The notes beneath the pieces were generated by a model. The model worked only from the letters and a program-made list of their open reading frames with translations, made no database searches and had not been told where the DNA came from. 14,476 nt of DNA from Limousia pullorum (GTDB lineage Bacteria; Bacillota; Clostridia; Oscillospirales; Acutalibacteraceae): assembly GCA_018714545.1 (NCBI GenBank), contig DVNG01000083.1, positions 1 through 14,476 of the forward strand, in the 5' to 3' direction. Positions 7,791-14,047 of the stretch are shown here, piece by piece. Made by a program: the position numbers and the translations under genes. Numbering within the stretch: the stretch's first letter is position 1; each line of letters starts with the position of its first letter.

Positions 7791-7922
7791 ATGGAAATAT
7801 ACTGTTTTCTCGTTAATCTTTGAATTATACCATATCAGTTTTTAAAATAAAATATTTTTATAAAAAATAAGTTTGTTTTATAATAAATCGTTGGTGTGGT
7901 GTAAATTTATAGTTCCGCAAAA
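7791..7922. other. AT-rich gap between convergent terminators
   Basis: I see no gene, repeat unit or clear dyad in this AT-rich stretch between the corC and pbuG terminators. Confidence 0.6.
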
Positions 7923-7958
7923 GAAAAAAACAGCCACGGTCAAAACAACCGTGGCTGT
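7923..7958 (-). terminator. Rho-independent terminator downstream of pbuG
   Basis: An 11-bp perfect stem, ACAGCCACGGT (7930-7940) with ACCGTGGCTGT (7948-7958), has a 7-nt loop. Only the minus direction is followed by a T run (TTTTTTTC). It therefore ends the pbuG transcript about 300 nt past its stop, after the repeat array at 7985-8256. Confidence 0.88.
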
Positions 7959-7984
7959 AACAATTCAAATATAAATAAAACGCA

Positions 7985-8256
7985 ACCGAGAGCGAACCAT
8001 TCCCAAAATTAAGGAAAACGTCTCGCCCGACCTGTGCAGGTGTTTATTTTTTATATTTTTACCTTGCAGGTCGGAAATAAAAGACTCGCCCGACCTGTAA
8101 CGGAAGTCAATTTTTATATCCGCCCTTTGCAGGTCGGAAATAAAAATAATCAACCCTAACCGAGAGCGAACCACTCCAAAGATTTTGTGGAACGTCTCGC
8201 CCGCCTTGAAACGAACTTTATTTCCAAGCTAAACCTTTGCAAGGCGGAAATAAAAG
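7985..8256 (+). repeat. Three palindromic units with two header modules
   Basis: Header at about 7985-8021 (CGAGAGCGAACCATTCC). Units begin at 8022 and 8085, both with CCGACCTG/CAGGTCGG arms (8027-8034 with 8067-8074; 8090-8097 with 8130-8137). A second header follows at about 8159-8195 (CGAGAGCGAACCACTCC), then a third unit at 8196 with CCGCCTTG/CAAGGCGG (8201-8208 with 8240-8247). The last tail, GGAAATAAAAG, directly touches the pbuG stop codon. The array is in the antisense direction of the predicted pbuG 3' UTR. Confidence 0.85.
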
Positions 8257-9621
8257 TTAATTCCAGCCCATTACGAGCATGAAGATTCTGAGAGCGAAAA
8301 GTGCACCGGCAACGTACATAACCGGGTGAATTTCCTTGAATTTGCCCTGGAAAAGTCTGATGATAACCCATGCAAGGATACCGAACATGATACCGTTTGC
8401 AATTGAGCTTGTGAAAGGCATCATGATGATTGCCAAAAATCCGCCAGCCATGTCAGCGGCGTCGCTTGTCAAATCCATGTCCTTTACAGAGGACATCATG
8501 AGAAGTCCTACGAAAACAAGTGCAGGAGCTGTAGCAAAGCTTGGGATTGCAAGGAATATCGGTGAGAAGAAGAGAGCAAGGATAAATCCGATTGCGGAAA
8601 CAACTGCTGTAAGACCTGTTCTTCCGCCCTCTGCAACACCGGCAGTGGACTCAACATAGCTTGTAACTGTTGATGTACCCAAAACTGCACCGGCAACTGT
8701 ACCGATAGCGTCGCTCATGAGTGCTCTACCTGCCTTTGGAAGATTGCCGTCCTTATCAAGAAGATTTCCCTTTGAGGCAACGCCAACCAAAGTTCCTACT
8801 GTGTCGAAAAGGTCAACAAAGAGGAAAGCAAAAACAATAATTGCAAACTGAAGAACATTCTGAGTCATAAATTCAAAATTAAATTTAAAGAATGTAGGTG
8901 CAAGGCTTGGAGGGAGAATATTCTCCACGCTGAAATTAGGAATAAGTGAAGGATTTACAGTTACATCGTACCATCCTGTAAGCTGTGCGCCAATTCCCAA
9001 AAGCCATGTAACTATAATTCCGATAAGGATTGCACCTTTAACCTTGTAGTGTGTGAGAATTGCGATAATAAGGAAACCTACCAAAGCCAAAACAACCTGA
9101 GGAGTTGACATTTTACCCATGCCAACCAAGTTGCTTGCATCGTCTGCAACAATTCCTGCACCTTTAAGTCCTACAATAGCTATGAAAAGACCGATACCTG
9201 TTGTAATACCAAGCTTGAGGTTTTTTGGAATTGAGTTAACCAGTGATTCACGGAACTTGAAAATTGAAAGGATAATAAATATAATACCCTCTACGAGAAT
9301 AGCGGTGAGAGCAACCTGCCAAGGGTCTGTTATGCCCTGCTCTGCAAGCATTGGACATACTGAATATGCAAAGTAAGCGTTAAGACCCATACCGGAAGCA
9401 AGTGCAACCGGATAGTTTGCCAAAAATGCCATCAAAAGTGTGGCAAATGCAGCGGAAACCGCTGTGGCTGTGAAAACCGCACCCTGATCCATTCCTGCTG
9501 CTGCCAGCATACCAGGGTTTACTGCAAGAATATAAGCCATTGACAGAAATGTAGTAATACCTGCAATGACTTCTGTTCTTACGTCGGTTCCGTGTTCTTT
9601 CAGTCTGAAAATTTTTTCCAT
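8257..9621 (-). CDS. pbuG: NCS2-family purine (guanine/hypoxanthine) permease, PbuG/AzgA type
   Basis: 454 aa from the preferred start. It is a polytopic membrane protein with many hydrophobic segments, expected to import purine bases by proton symport. AzgA/PbuG-type features: FRLKEHGTDVRTEVIAGITT at the N-terminus, FLSMAYILAVNPGML, GMGLNAYFAY near residue 80, LFDTVGTLVGVASKG, and TSYVESTAGVAEGGRTGLTA. The exact base (guanine, hypoxanthine, adenine) cannot be told. Start choice: the frame also has ATG at 9630, but CGGAGGA (9637-9631) is immediately against it; the ATG at 9621 sits 10 nt from GGAGG and is the better start. It is monocistronic, with a consensus promoter and a structured leader upstream and a terminator at 7923-7958. 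The repeat array begins right at the stop codon. Confidence 0.9.
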   Translation of the reverse strand: MEKIFRLKEHGTDVRTEVIAGITTFLSMAYILAVNPGMLAAAGMDQGAVFTATAVSAAFATLLMAFLANYPVALASGMGLNAYFAYSVCPMLAEQGITDPWQVALTAILVEGIIFIILSIFKFRESLVNSIPKNLKLGITTGIGLFIAIVGLKGAGIVADDASNLVGMGKMSTPQVVLALVGFLIIAILTHYKVKGAILIGIIVTWLLGIGAQLTGWYDVTVNPSLIPNFSVENILPPSLAPTFFKFNFEFMTQNVLQFAIIVFAFLFVDLFDTVGTLVGVASKGNLLDKDGNLPKAGRALMSDAIGTVAGAVLGTSTVTSYVESTAGVAEGGRTGLTAVVSAIGFILALFFSPIFLAIPSFATAPALVFVGLLMMSSVKDMDLTSDAADMAGGFLAIIMMPFTSSIANGIMFGILAWVIIRLFQGKFKEIHPVMYVAGALFALRIFMLVMGWN

Positions 9622-9630
9622 CTTGAACAT

Positions 9631-9743
9631 TCCTCCGAGTAAAATTTTTCTAAAGGATGACGTTTTAAAGTAAAATATCAGCCCTATTATTCACAGAGCT
9701 GATTGTTTTCACTTTATTTTTTAAATTACGTCACCAATCGTAC
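9631..9743 (-). promoter_or_regulatory. Structured 5' leader of pbuG
   Basis: Between the promoter and ribosome binding site the RNA folds as one long hairpin. The base TGACGT/ACGTCA is 9733-9728 with 9663-9658. Next come AAAGT/ACTTT and AAAA/TTTT, then an apical ATCAGCTCT/AGGGCTGAT with one U-G pair and loop GTGAATAAT. Purine-transport genes are often riboswitch-controlled, but the conserved core of the purine riboswitch is not visible, so any ligand is unknown. Confidence 0.5.
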
Positions 9744-9749
9744 ACTTTA

Positions 9750-9778
9750 ATATTAACAGCACACAAAAGGAATGTCAA
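9750..9778 (-). promoter_or_regulatory. pbuG promoter
   Basis: TTGACA (9778-9773), a 17-bp spacer and TAATAT (9755-9750) on the minus strand; initiation near 9743. Confidence 0.8.
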
Positions 9779-9887
9779 TTATTTTTTGATGTTTTAATCC
9801 GTTAAACTTCAAATTATATCAAGATTTTTCAAGATATAAAGAAGATTTCAAATAAGTTTTTTACATAATTTACCGGTTGCTAAAAGG

Positions 9888-10820
9888 TTATTTTTTCTTT
9901 GAATTAAATACGCTTTTAAAAATTTTCTGAGCCTGTATTCCGTTTTGGAAAATCTCAGCTTTCAAACGGTCAAGGTTTTCAAATTTTTTTTCCGGTCTTA
10001 TGAAATCCAGCAAAAGGGTTTCCGCCATTTCCCCGTAAATATCGCCGCTGAAATTTATTATCCAGGTTTCATACAGGGGGATTTTTGAACCAACCGTGGG
10101 TTTTACTCCCACGTTGGTAACTCCGCAGTAGGTTTTTCCCTTTACCGTCACCGCCGAAGCATAAACCCCGAATTTCGGCAGAACTCCTCCCGGCGGAACC
10201 TGCTGATTTATTGTAGGGGTTCCCATTGTTCTTCCGATTTTATTTCCGGCAACTATGGTCTGTGACACGCCGAAATATCTGCCCAGCATTTTTGAAGCTG
10301 TCAAAACGTCGCCGTTTCTTATACATTCCCTTATGCGTGTGGAGCTTACCGGCTGTCCCCCATAATTTTCCGCAGAAACAACAACCGGTTCTATTCCGTA
10401 TTTGGGGCAGTTTTCAAAAAGGAAATCCTTGTTTCCCTCTGCGTTTTTGCCGAAGCGGTAATTTTCACCGAAGAAAATCTTTTTTGCATTGAGCTTTTCA
10501 AAAAGTATTTTTTCCACAAAATCAGAGGCTGACATATCCCTTACGGAATTAAAGTCAACGGCATACAAAACCTTTACGCCCAGCTTTTCCATAATAACAG
10601 CCTTATCGGAATTTGTGGTCAAAAGTCCCGGGCTTCTTTCCTTGATTTTTGCCGAGGGCATATCCAAAAAGGTAAAAACCGTTGGCACAAGTCCCTGTTT
10701 TTTACAGTTTACCGCCTGTGAAATTACCTTTTGGTGTCCCAAATGAACCCCATCAAAAAATCCCAGAGCTACAGCAGTGGGATTTTTTTCTTTATTTTCA
10801 AAAGTTTTGATTATTTTCAT
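9888..10820 (-). CDS. ribF: Bifunctional riboflavin kinase / FAD synthetase
   Basis: 310 aa, normal length for RibF, which phosphorylates riboflavin to FMN and adenylates FMN to FAD. The N-terminal FAD synthetase domain (about 1-180) shows GFFDGVHLGHQ with the HLGH nucleotidyl-transfer motif, FGENYRFGKNAEGN, and SSTRIRECIRNGDV. The C-terminal riboflavin kinase domain (about 185-305) shows GNKIGRTMGTPTIN, where PTIN stands for the usual PTAN, then GVTNVGVKPTVG and ETWIINFSGDIYGE. AAAAAGG lies 8 nt before the ATG. It follows the Nudix gene by only 28 bp, so the two are probably co-transcribed. No separate promoter or clear terminator is seen; the 9780-9887 gap holds only AT-rich sequence and a weak dyad. 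Confidence 0.94.
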   Translation of the reverse strand: MKIIKTFENKEKNPTAVALGFFDGVHLGHQKVISQAVNCKKQGLVPTVFTFLDMPSAKIKERSPGLLTTNSDKAVIMEKLGVKVLYAVDFNSVRDMSASDFVEKILFEKLNAKKIFFGENYRFGKNAEGNKDFLFENCPKYGIEPVVVSAENYGGQPVSSTRIRECIRNGDVLTASKMLGRYFGVSQTIVAGNKIGRTMGTPTINQQVPPGGVLPKFGVYASAVTVKGKTYCGVTNVGVKPTVGSKIPLYETWIINFSGDIYGEMAETLLLDFIRPEKKFENLDRLKAEIFQNGIQAQKIFKSVFNSKKK

Positions 10821-10848
10821 TATACCAACCTTTTTAATAATCCTTAAA

Positions 10849-11394
10849 TCAAATCTTTCCTGATTTTAAAAGGAGAGCCGTTTTCAAAACTCCAATCTGA
10901 GTTTTTGCGTCCGGAATTTCGTTATTGAGAACCATCTCAACCGCCTTATCAAGAGGTATTCTTTCAAAGTTTAGGAACTCGTCCTCGTCAAGGTGCTGGT
11001 TTCCGAAAGACTCAACACGGCAGCAGTAAAGATGAATAATCTCGGTGCAGTATCCCGGTGTGGGGTAAATTTTTCCCAAAGACATATAGTTATAACCGGT
11101 AGCGCCTGTTTCCTCCATAAGCTCACGCTTGCCGTTTTCAAGGGGATTTTGTCCCTTTTCAAGCTTTCCGGCAGGAAGCTCCAGTGTTATCTCCTTATAT
11201 GGATAACGGAACTGTCTTACGAACAGCAGCTCGTTTTCATCTGTCAGCGCAGCAATGCTTACGCCGCCGGGATGAGCCACAATTTCTCTTTTTGCCGGTC
11301 CTCCGTTTGGCAGTTCAATGTCGTCAACAAAAACATGAATAATTTTTCCGTCATAAATTTCCGTTGTACCGACTCTCTTTTCTTCCAAATCCAT
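10849..11394 (-). CDS. nudF: Nudix hydrolase, ADP-ribose pyrophosphatase type
   Basis: 181 aa, typical for ADP-ribose pyrophosphatases (NudF), which split ADP-ribose to AMP and ribose 5-phosphate. The N-terminal strand region has the family pattern GTTEIYDGKIIHVFVDDIELPNG cut by REIVAHPGGVSI, then LFVRQFRYPY and LELPAGKLEKGQ. The Nudix box covers about residues 75-98. Its core RELMEETGA is intact and would bind Mg2+, but the first conserved Glu (normally GKxEKGE) is Gln here. GGAGG (11408-11404) lies 9 nt before the ATG. The gene sits 196 bp after asnB, with a repeat element between, and 28 bp before ribF. Pairing with ribF suggests nucleotide or cofactor turnover, but this is inference; other Nudix substrates are possible. 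Confidence 0.87.
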   Translation of the reverse strand: MDLEEKRVGTTEIYDGKIIHVFVDDIELPNGGPAKREIVAHPGGVSIAALTDENELLFVRQFRYPYKEITLELPAGKLEKGQNPLENGKRELMEETGATGYNYMSLGKIYPTPGYCTEIIHLYCCRVESFGNQHLDEDEFLNFERIPLDKAVEMVLNNEIPDAKTQIGVLKTALLLKSGKI

Positions 11395-11410
11395 CTACTA
11401 CATCCTCCTT

Positions 11411-11513
11411 TTTTATTTTTTATATCCGACGGGGAAATGATAATCTGAAAATTAGCTTCCGTTTTCCGTCGGACGAGACGTTTTCCTTAATTTTTGGAAT
11501 GGTTCGCTCTCAT
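11411..11513 (-). repeat. Header plus one palindromic unit upstream of the Nudix gene
   Basis: Minus-strand orientation. The header (GAGAGCGAACCATTCC ... GGAAAACGT) is at 11513-11478, then CTCGTCCG at 11477-11470. Arms CCGACGG and CCGTCGG are at 11472-11466 and 11432-11426. The tail ATATAAAAAATAAAA runs to the GGAGG of the Nudix gene. No strong terminator is seen between asnB and this element, so it probably lies in an intercistronic RNA, sense to the genes. Confidence 0.82.
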
Positions 11514-11590
11514 TTAACTTTATTTTTGTTCTATTTAATCCGTCCATAATGCGGTGTTTTATTTTTTATAACCCTTTATGATTATAAAAA

Positions 11591-13429
11591 TTATTTCTCA
11601 TCCTCGCCGAAATAAATCTTATACCATACAAGGAAAATATAAATTGTCCAAACCTTACGGCTGTTATCCTCTTTGCCGCTGTAGTGCTCGTCAAGCCATG
11701 CAATAAGCTGTTCCGGCTTAAAGAATTTCTTTGAAATGTCGCTGTTGAACATATCCTTAACCACATTGTAGTACTTCTCATCACGAAGCCATACTCTTGT
11801 TGGAACAGGGAAACCTAACTTCTCTTTCTCCGCTGTTTCCTCCGGCATATGACGCTGGGCGGCTTTTCTCATGGCATATTTTGTATTGTGCTTATTAACT
11901 CTCAGTCTTGTTGGAAGCTTTGAAGCAACCTTGAAAACTTCCTTATCAAGGAAAGGAACTCTAAGCTCCAAGGAGTTTGCCATACTCATTCTATCGGCTT
12001 TAAGGAGAATATCTCCCACCATCCAAAGATTTATGTCAAGGTACTGCATCTTTGTAACGTCGTCGTAGTCCTTAACTCTATCGTAAAATTTCTTTGTGAT
12101 ATCCTGAGGACGTGTAGCGATTGACGGGTCTTTCAAAATCTCCTGCTTTTCCTTCATATTGTACATGAAAGCGTTTCCGATAAATCTTTCCTCCAGCGGG
12201 TGGGTGGCTCTCATAAGATAGTCACGTCCCTTTATATCCGGAAGCTTTGAAACAAGCTTATAAATTCCTCTTCTCACGCAGTAGGGAACTATTGTCTGAT
12301 AAACCTTAAACACACGTGGGTCATTATAAACTGTATATCCGCCGAACAGCTCATCTGCGCCCTCTCCGGAAAGTACAACCTTTACATACTCGGAAGCAAG
12401 CTTCGAAACAAAGTACAAAGCGATACATGATGGGTCAGCAAGGGGCTGGTCCATATGATACTGAACCTTTGGAACTGCGTCCCAGAACTCCTCGCTTCCG
12501 ATAATCTTTGTATGGTGTTCAACGCCTATCTTCTCGCTGAGTCTCTGCGCCCAGCTTATCTCGTTGTATTTTAAACCGAAGTCAAAACCAACTGTAAAGG
12601 TTTTCTGGTCTGCAAAATATGTGGAAACATAGCTTGAGTCAACGCCGCTGGAAAGGAAGCATCCAACCTCAACGTCTGCAATCTTATGGGCATTAACTGA
12701 ATTTTCAAAAACCTTTTCAATCTCGTCAACAGCCTGTTCCTCTGTAAGGCTTTCATCCGGGTTAAATCTTGCTTCAAAATATCTTGTGGTTTCCACCTTG
12801 CCGTCCCTATACCACATATAGTGACCGGGAAGCAGGCAGTAAACGCCCTCAAAGAAAGTTTCCGGCGGAACTGCATACTGGAAAGAAAGATATGTATCCA
12901 GCGCTCTTGTATTGAATTTCTTAACAAATTTCGGGTGGCAGAGAATACTCTTTATTTCAGAGCCGTAAACCAGCTCGCCGTCAATAAGTGTATAATGCAT
13001 TGGCTTTATTCCGAAGAAGTCCCTTGCAATAAACACACTTCCATCCTTTTTATTATAGATAGCGAAACCGAACATACCTCTAAGCTTATTCAAAAGGTCT
13101 GTTCCCCACTCTTCAAAACCGTGGATAAGTGTTTCACTGTCTGTTTCTGTATAGAACTTATGGCCTGCTTCTATAAGCTCTTTTCTCAAATCACGGTAGT
13201 TATAAATTTCTCCGTTAAATGTAAGTACAAGACTTTTATCTTCATTATAAATAGGCTGGCTTCCTGCCTCAAGGTCTATAATGCTCAGACGGCGGAAACC
13301 CATTGAAATTCTATCGTCCAGAAAAAATCCGTCAGAATCCGGACCTCTATGTGTGATAACTTCCGTCATCTTATGTATTGTTTCGTTACGGTCAATAACT
13401 TCTCCTGTAAATCCGCAAATTCCGCACAT
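11591..13429 (-). CDS. asnB: Asparagine synthetase (glutamine-hydrolysing)
   Basis: 612 aa. It makes asparagine from aspartate, ATP and glutamine. The class II glutaminase domain (about 1-210) begins MCGICGF; Cys2 becomes the N-terminal nucleophile after Met removal. Also seen are THRGPDSDG, RRLSIIDLEAGSQP, FNGEIYNY and TDSETLIHGFEEWG. The synthetase domain has the PP-loop FLSSGVDSSY near residue 258 (SSGVDSS rather than SGGLDSS), then LSGEGADELFGGY near 353. The C-terminal part is complete (LRVPFLDKEVF, KLGFPVPTRVW). AAAAGGAG about 11 nt before the ATG fixes the start. The promoter lies some 270 bp upstream, and the long leader between holds two header-plus-repeat elements. The gene leads a likely asnB-nudix-ribF transcription unit, since no strong terminator follows it. 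Confidence 0.95.
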   Translation of the reverse strand: MCGICGFTGEVIDRNETIHKMTEVITHRGPDSDGFFLDDRISMGFRRLSIIDLEAGSQPIYNEDKSLVLTFNGEIYNYRDLRKELIEAGHKFYTETDSETLIHGFEEWGTDLLNKLRGMFGFAIYNKKDGSVFIARDFFGIKPMHYTLIDGELVYGSEIKSILCHPKFVKKFNTRALDTYLSFQYAVPPETFFEGVYCLLPGHYMWYRDGKVETTRYFEARFNPDESLTEEQAVDEIEKVFENSVNAHKIADVEVGCFLSSGVDSSYVSTYFADQKTFTVGFDFGLKYNEISWAQRLSEKIGVEHHTKIIGSEEFWDAVPKVQYHMDQPLADPSCIALYFVSKLASEYVKVVLSGEGADELFGGYTVYNDPRVFKVYQTIVPYCVRRGIYKLVSKLPDIKGRDYLMRATHPLEERFIGNAFMYNMKEKQEILKDPSIATRPQDITKKFYDRVKDYDDVTKMQYLDINLWMVGDILLKADRMSMANSLELRVPFLDKEVFKVASKLPTRLRVNKHNTKYAMRKAAQRHMPEETAEKEKLGFPVPTRVWLRDEKYYNVVKDMFNSDISKKFFKPEQLIAWLDEHYSGKEDNSRKVWTIYIFLVWYKIYFGEDEK

Positions 13430-13449
13430 ACACTATTCTTCTCCTTTTA

Positions 13450-13654
13450 TTTTTTATATCCGACGGGGAAAGGAGCATCTAAAAATACACTTCCGTTTTC
13501 CGTCGGGCGAGACGTTTTCCTTAGTTTTTGGAATGGCTCGCTTTCAGTGAACTTTATTTTTTATTTCCGACCTGCAAAGGCTTATGTAAAAAATAAACGT
13601 CTGCACAGGTCGGGCAAAGCCTTTTCCACAGTTTTGGGAATGGTTCGCTCTCAT
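13450..13654 (-). repeat. Two header-plus-unit elements in the asnB leader
   Basis: In minus orientation, the first element has its header at 13654-13620 (GAGAGCGAACCATTCC) and a unit at about 13619-13555 with arms CCGACCTG (13613-13606) and CAGGTCGG (13574-13567). The second has its header at about 13547-13512 (GAAAGCGAGCCATTCC) and a unit from 13511 (CTCGCCCG) with arms CCGACGG (13506-13500) and CCGTCGG (13466-13460). The tail ATATAAAAAATAAAAGG leads straight into the asnB ribosome binding site. Both lie between the predicted promoter and the gene. Confidence 0.85.
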
Positions 13655-13688
13655 TTAGCTTTATATTTTATATATTTATTTTAACTAT

Positions 13689-13731
13689 ATATACTTATTA
13701 GAAGTATATCACACCCCCACACCCTTTGCAA
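13689..13731 (-). promoter_or_regulatory. asnB promoter with operator-like dyad
   Basis: On the minus strand TTGCAA (13731-13726), a 17-bp spacer and TATACT (13708-13703), with an extended -10 TGA, make a good promoter. A perfect 8-bp dyad, ATATACTT-N5-AAGTATAT (13689-13709), covers the -10 and start site, a typical repressor position. The regulator is unknown. Confidence 0.65.
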
Positions 13732-13860
13732 TATTATTTTTTATTGAACGATATAACACACCATAGGCTCATACCTTTGAACAGATAATTTTTATCACCT
13801 ATATTATTCTTTTATAGAACAATCCTCCCGACAGTTTGGGTTTTATTTTTATTAAACGTC
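13732..13860. other. AT-rich spacer upstream of asnB
   Basis: I see no gene, repeat unit or convincing signal here. It separates the asnB promoter from the terminator of the next gene. Confidence 0.55.
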
Positions 13861-13906
13861 ATAATAAAAATGACTATGCCGCAAACTTAAATGCGACATA
13901 GCCATT
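13861..13906 (-). terminator. Terminator of the last gene
   Basis: A 15-bp stem is formed by 13869-13883 with 13892-13906. Two pairs are A-C mismatches in plus-strand RNA but G-U wobbles in minus-strand RNA, and only the minus direction is followed by a T run (ATTTTTATTATG). It therefore terminates the gene ending at 14048, after the repeat pair. The arm AATGGCTATG is shared with the rlmD terminator. Confidence 0.82.
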
Positions 13907-13926
13907 GTAATTTCAAAAACTAATGT

Positions 13927-14047
13927 TTCGCCCGCCTTGTGATGATGTTCATTTCTAAGCTAAACCCTTGCAAGGCGGATATAAAAAATTCGCCCTACCT
14001 GTGCAGACGTTAATTTAAAAGCTAAACCTTTGCAGGTCGGAAATAAA
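13927..14047 (+). repeat. Two palindromic units, 62-bp spacing, no full header
   Basis: Units begin TTCGCCCG at 13927 and TTCGCCCT at 13989, a 62-bp period. Arms are CCGCCTTG/CAAGGCGG (13932-13939 with 13971-13978) and CCTACCTG/CAGGTCGG (13994-14001 with 14033-14040, one mismatch). The final tail GGAAATAAA touches the stop codon TTA at 14048-14050. The header is missing. Confidence 0.82.

Noticed and set aside
7965..8174. Small open frames across repeats (also 11364-11549, 13281-13550, 13349-13684) with recurring peptides such as SGETFSL and GMVRS
   Set aside because: They are translations of the header and repeat sequence on one strand, have no ribosome binding site, and overlap hairpins. 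They are likely spurious.
9622..9630. ATG at 9630 as the pbuG start
   Set aside because: The GGAGG motif is too close to it; the ATG at 9621 has the correct spacing.
9658..9733. Classical purine riboswitch before pbuG
   Set aside because: No three-way junction with the conserved loop and CTACC-type core can be found; only a single long hairpin is present.
9810..9845. Weak dyad TATATC/GATATA after ribF as a terminator
   Set aside because: It is a short A-T stem with no T-run in the ribF direction, so no terminator is called.
13430..13700. T-box leader before asnB
   Set aside because: No T-box sequence or antiterminator pair was found; the leader consists of the repeat elements.
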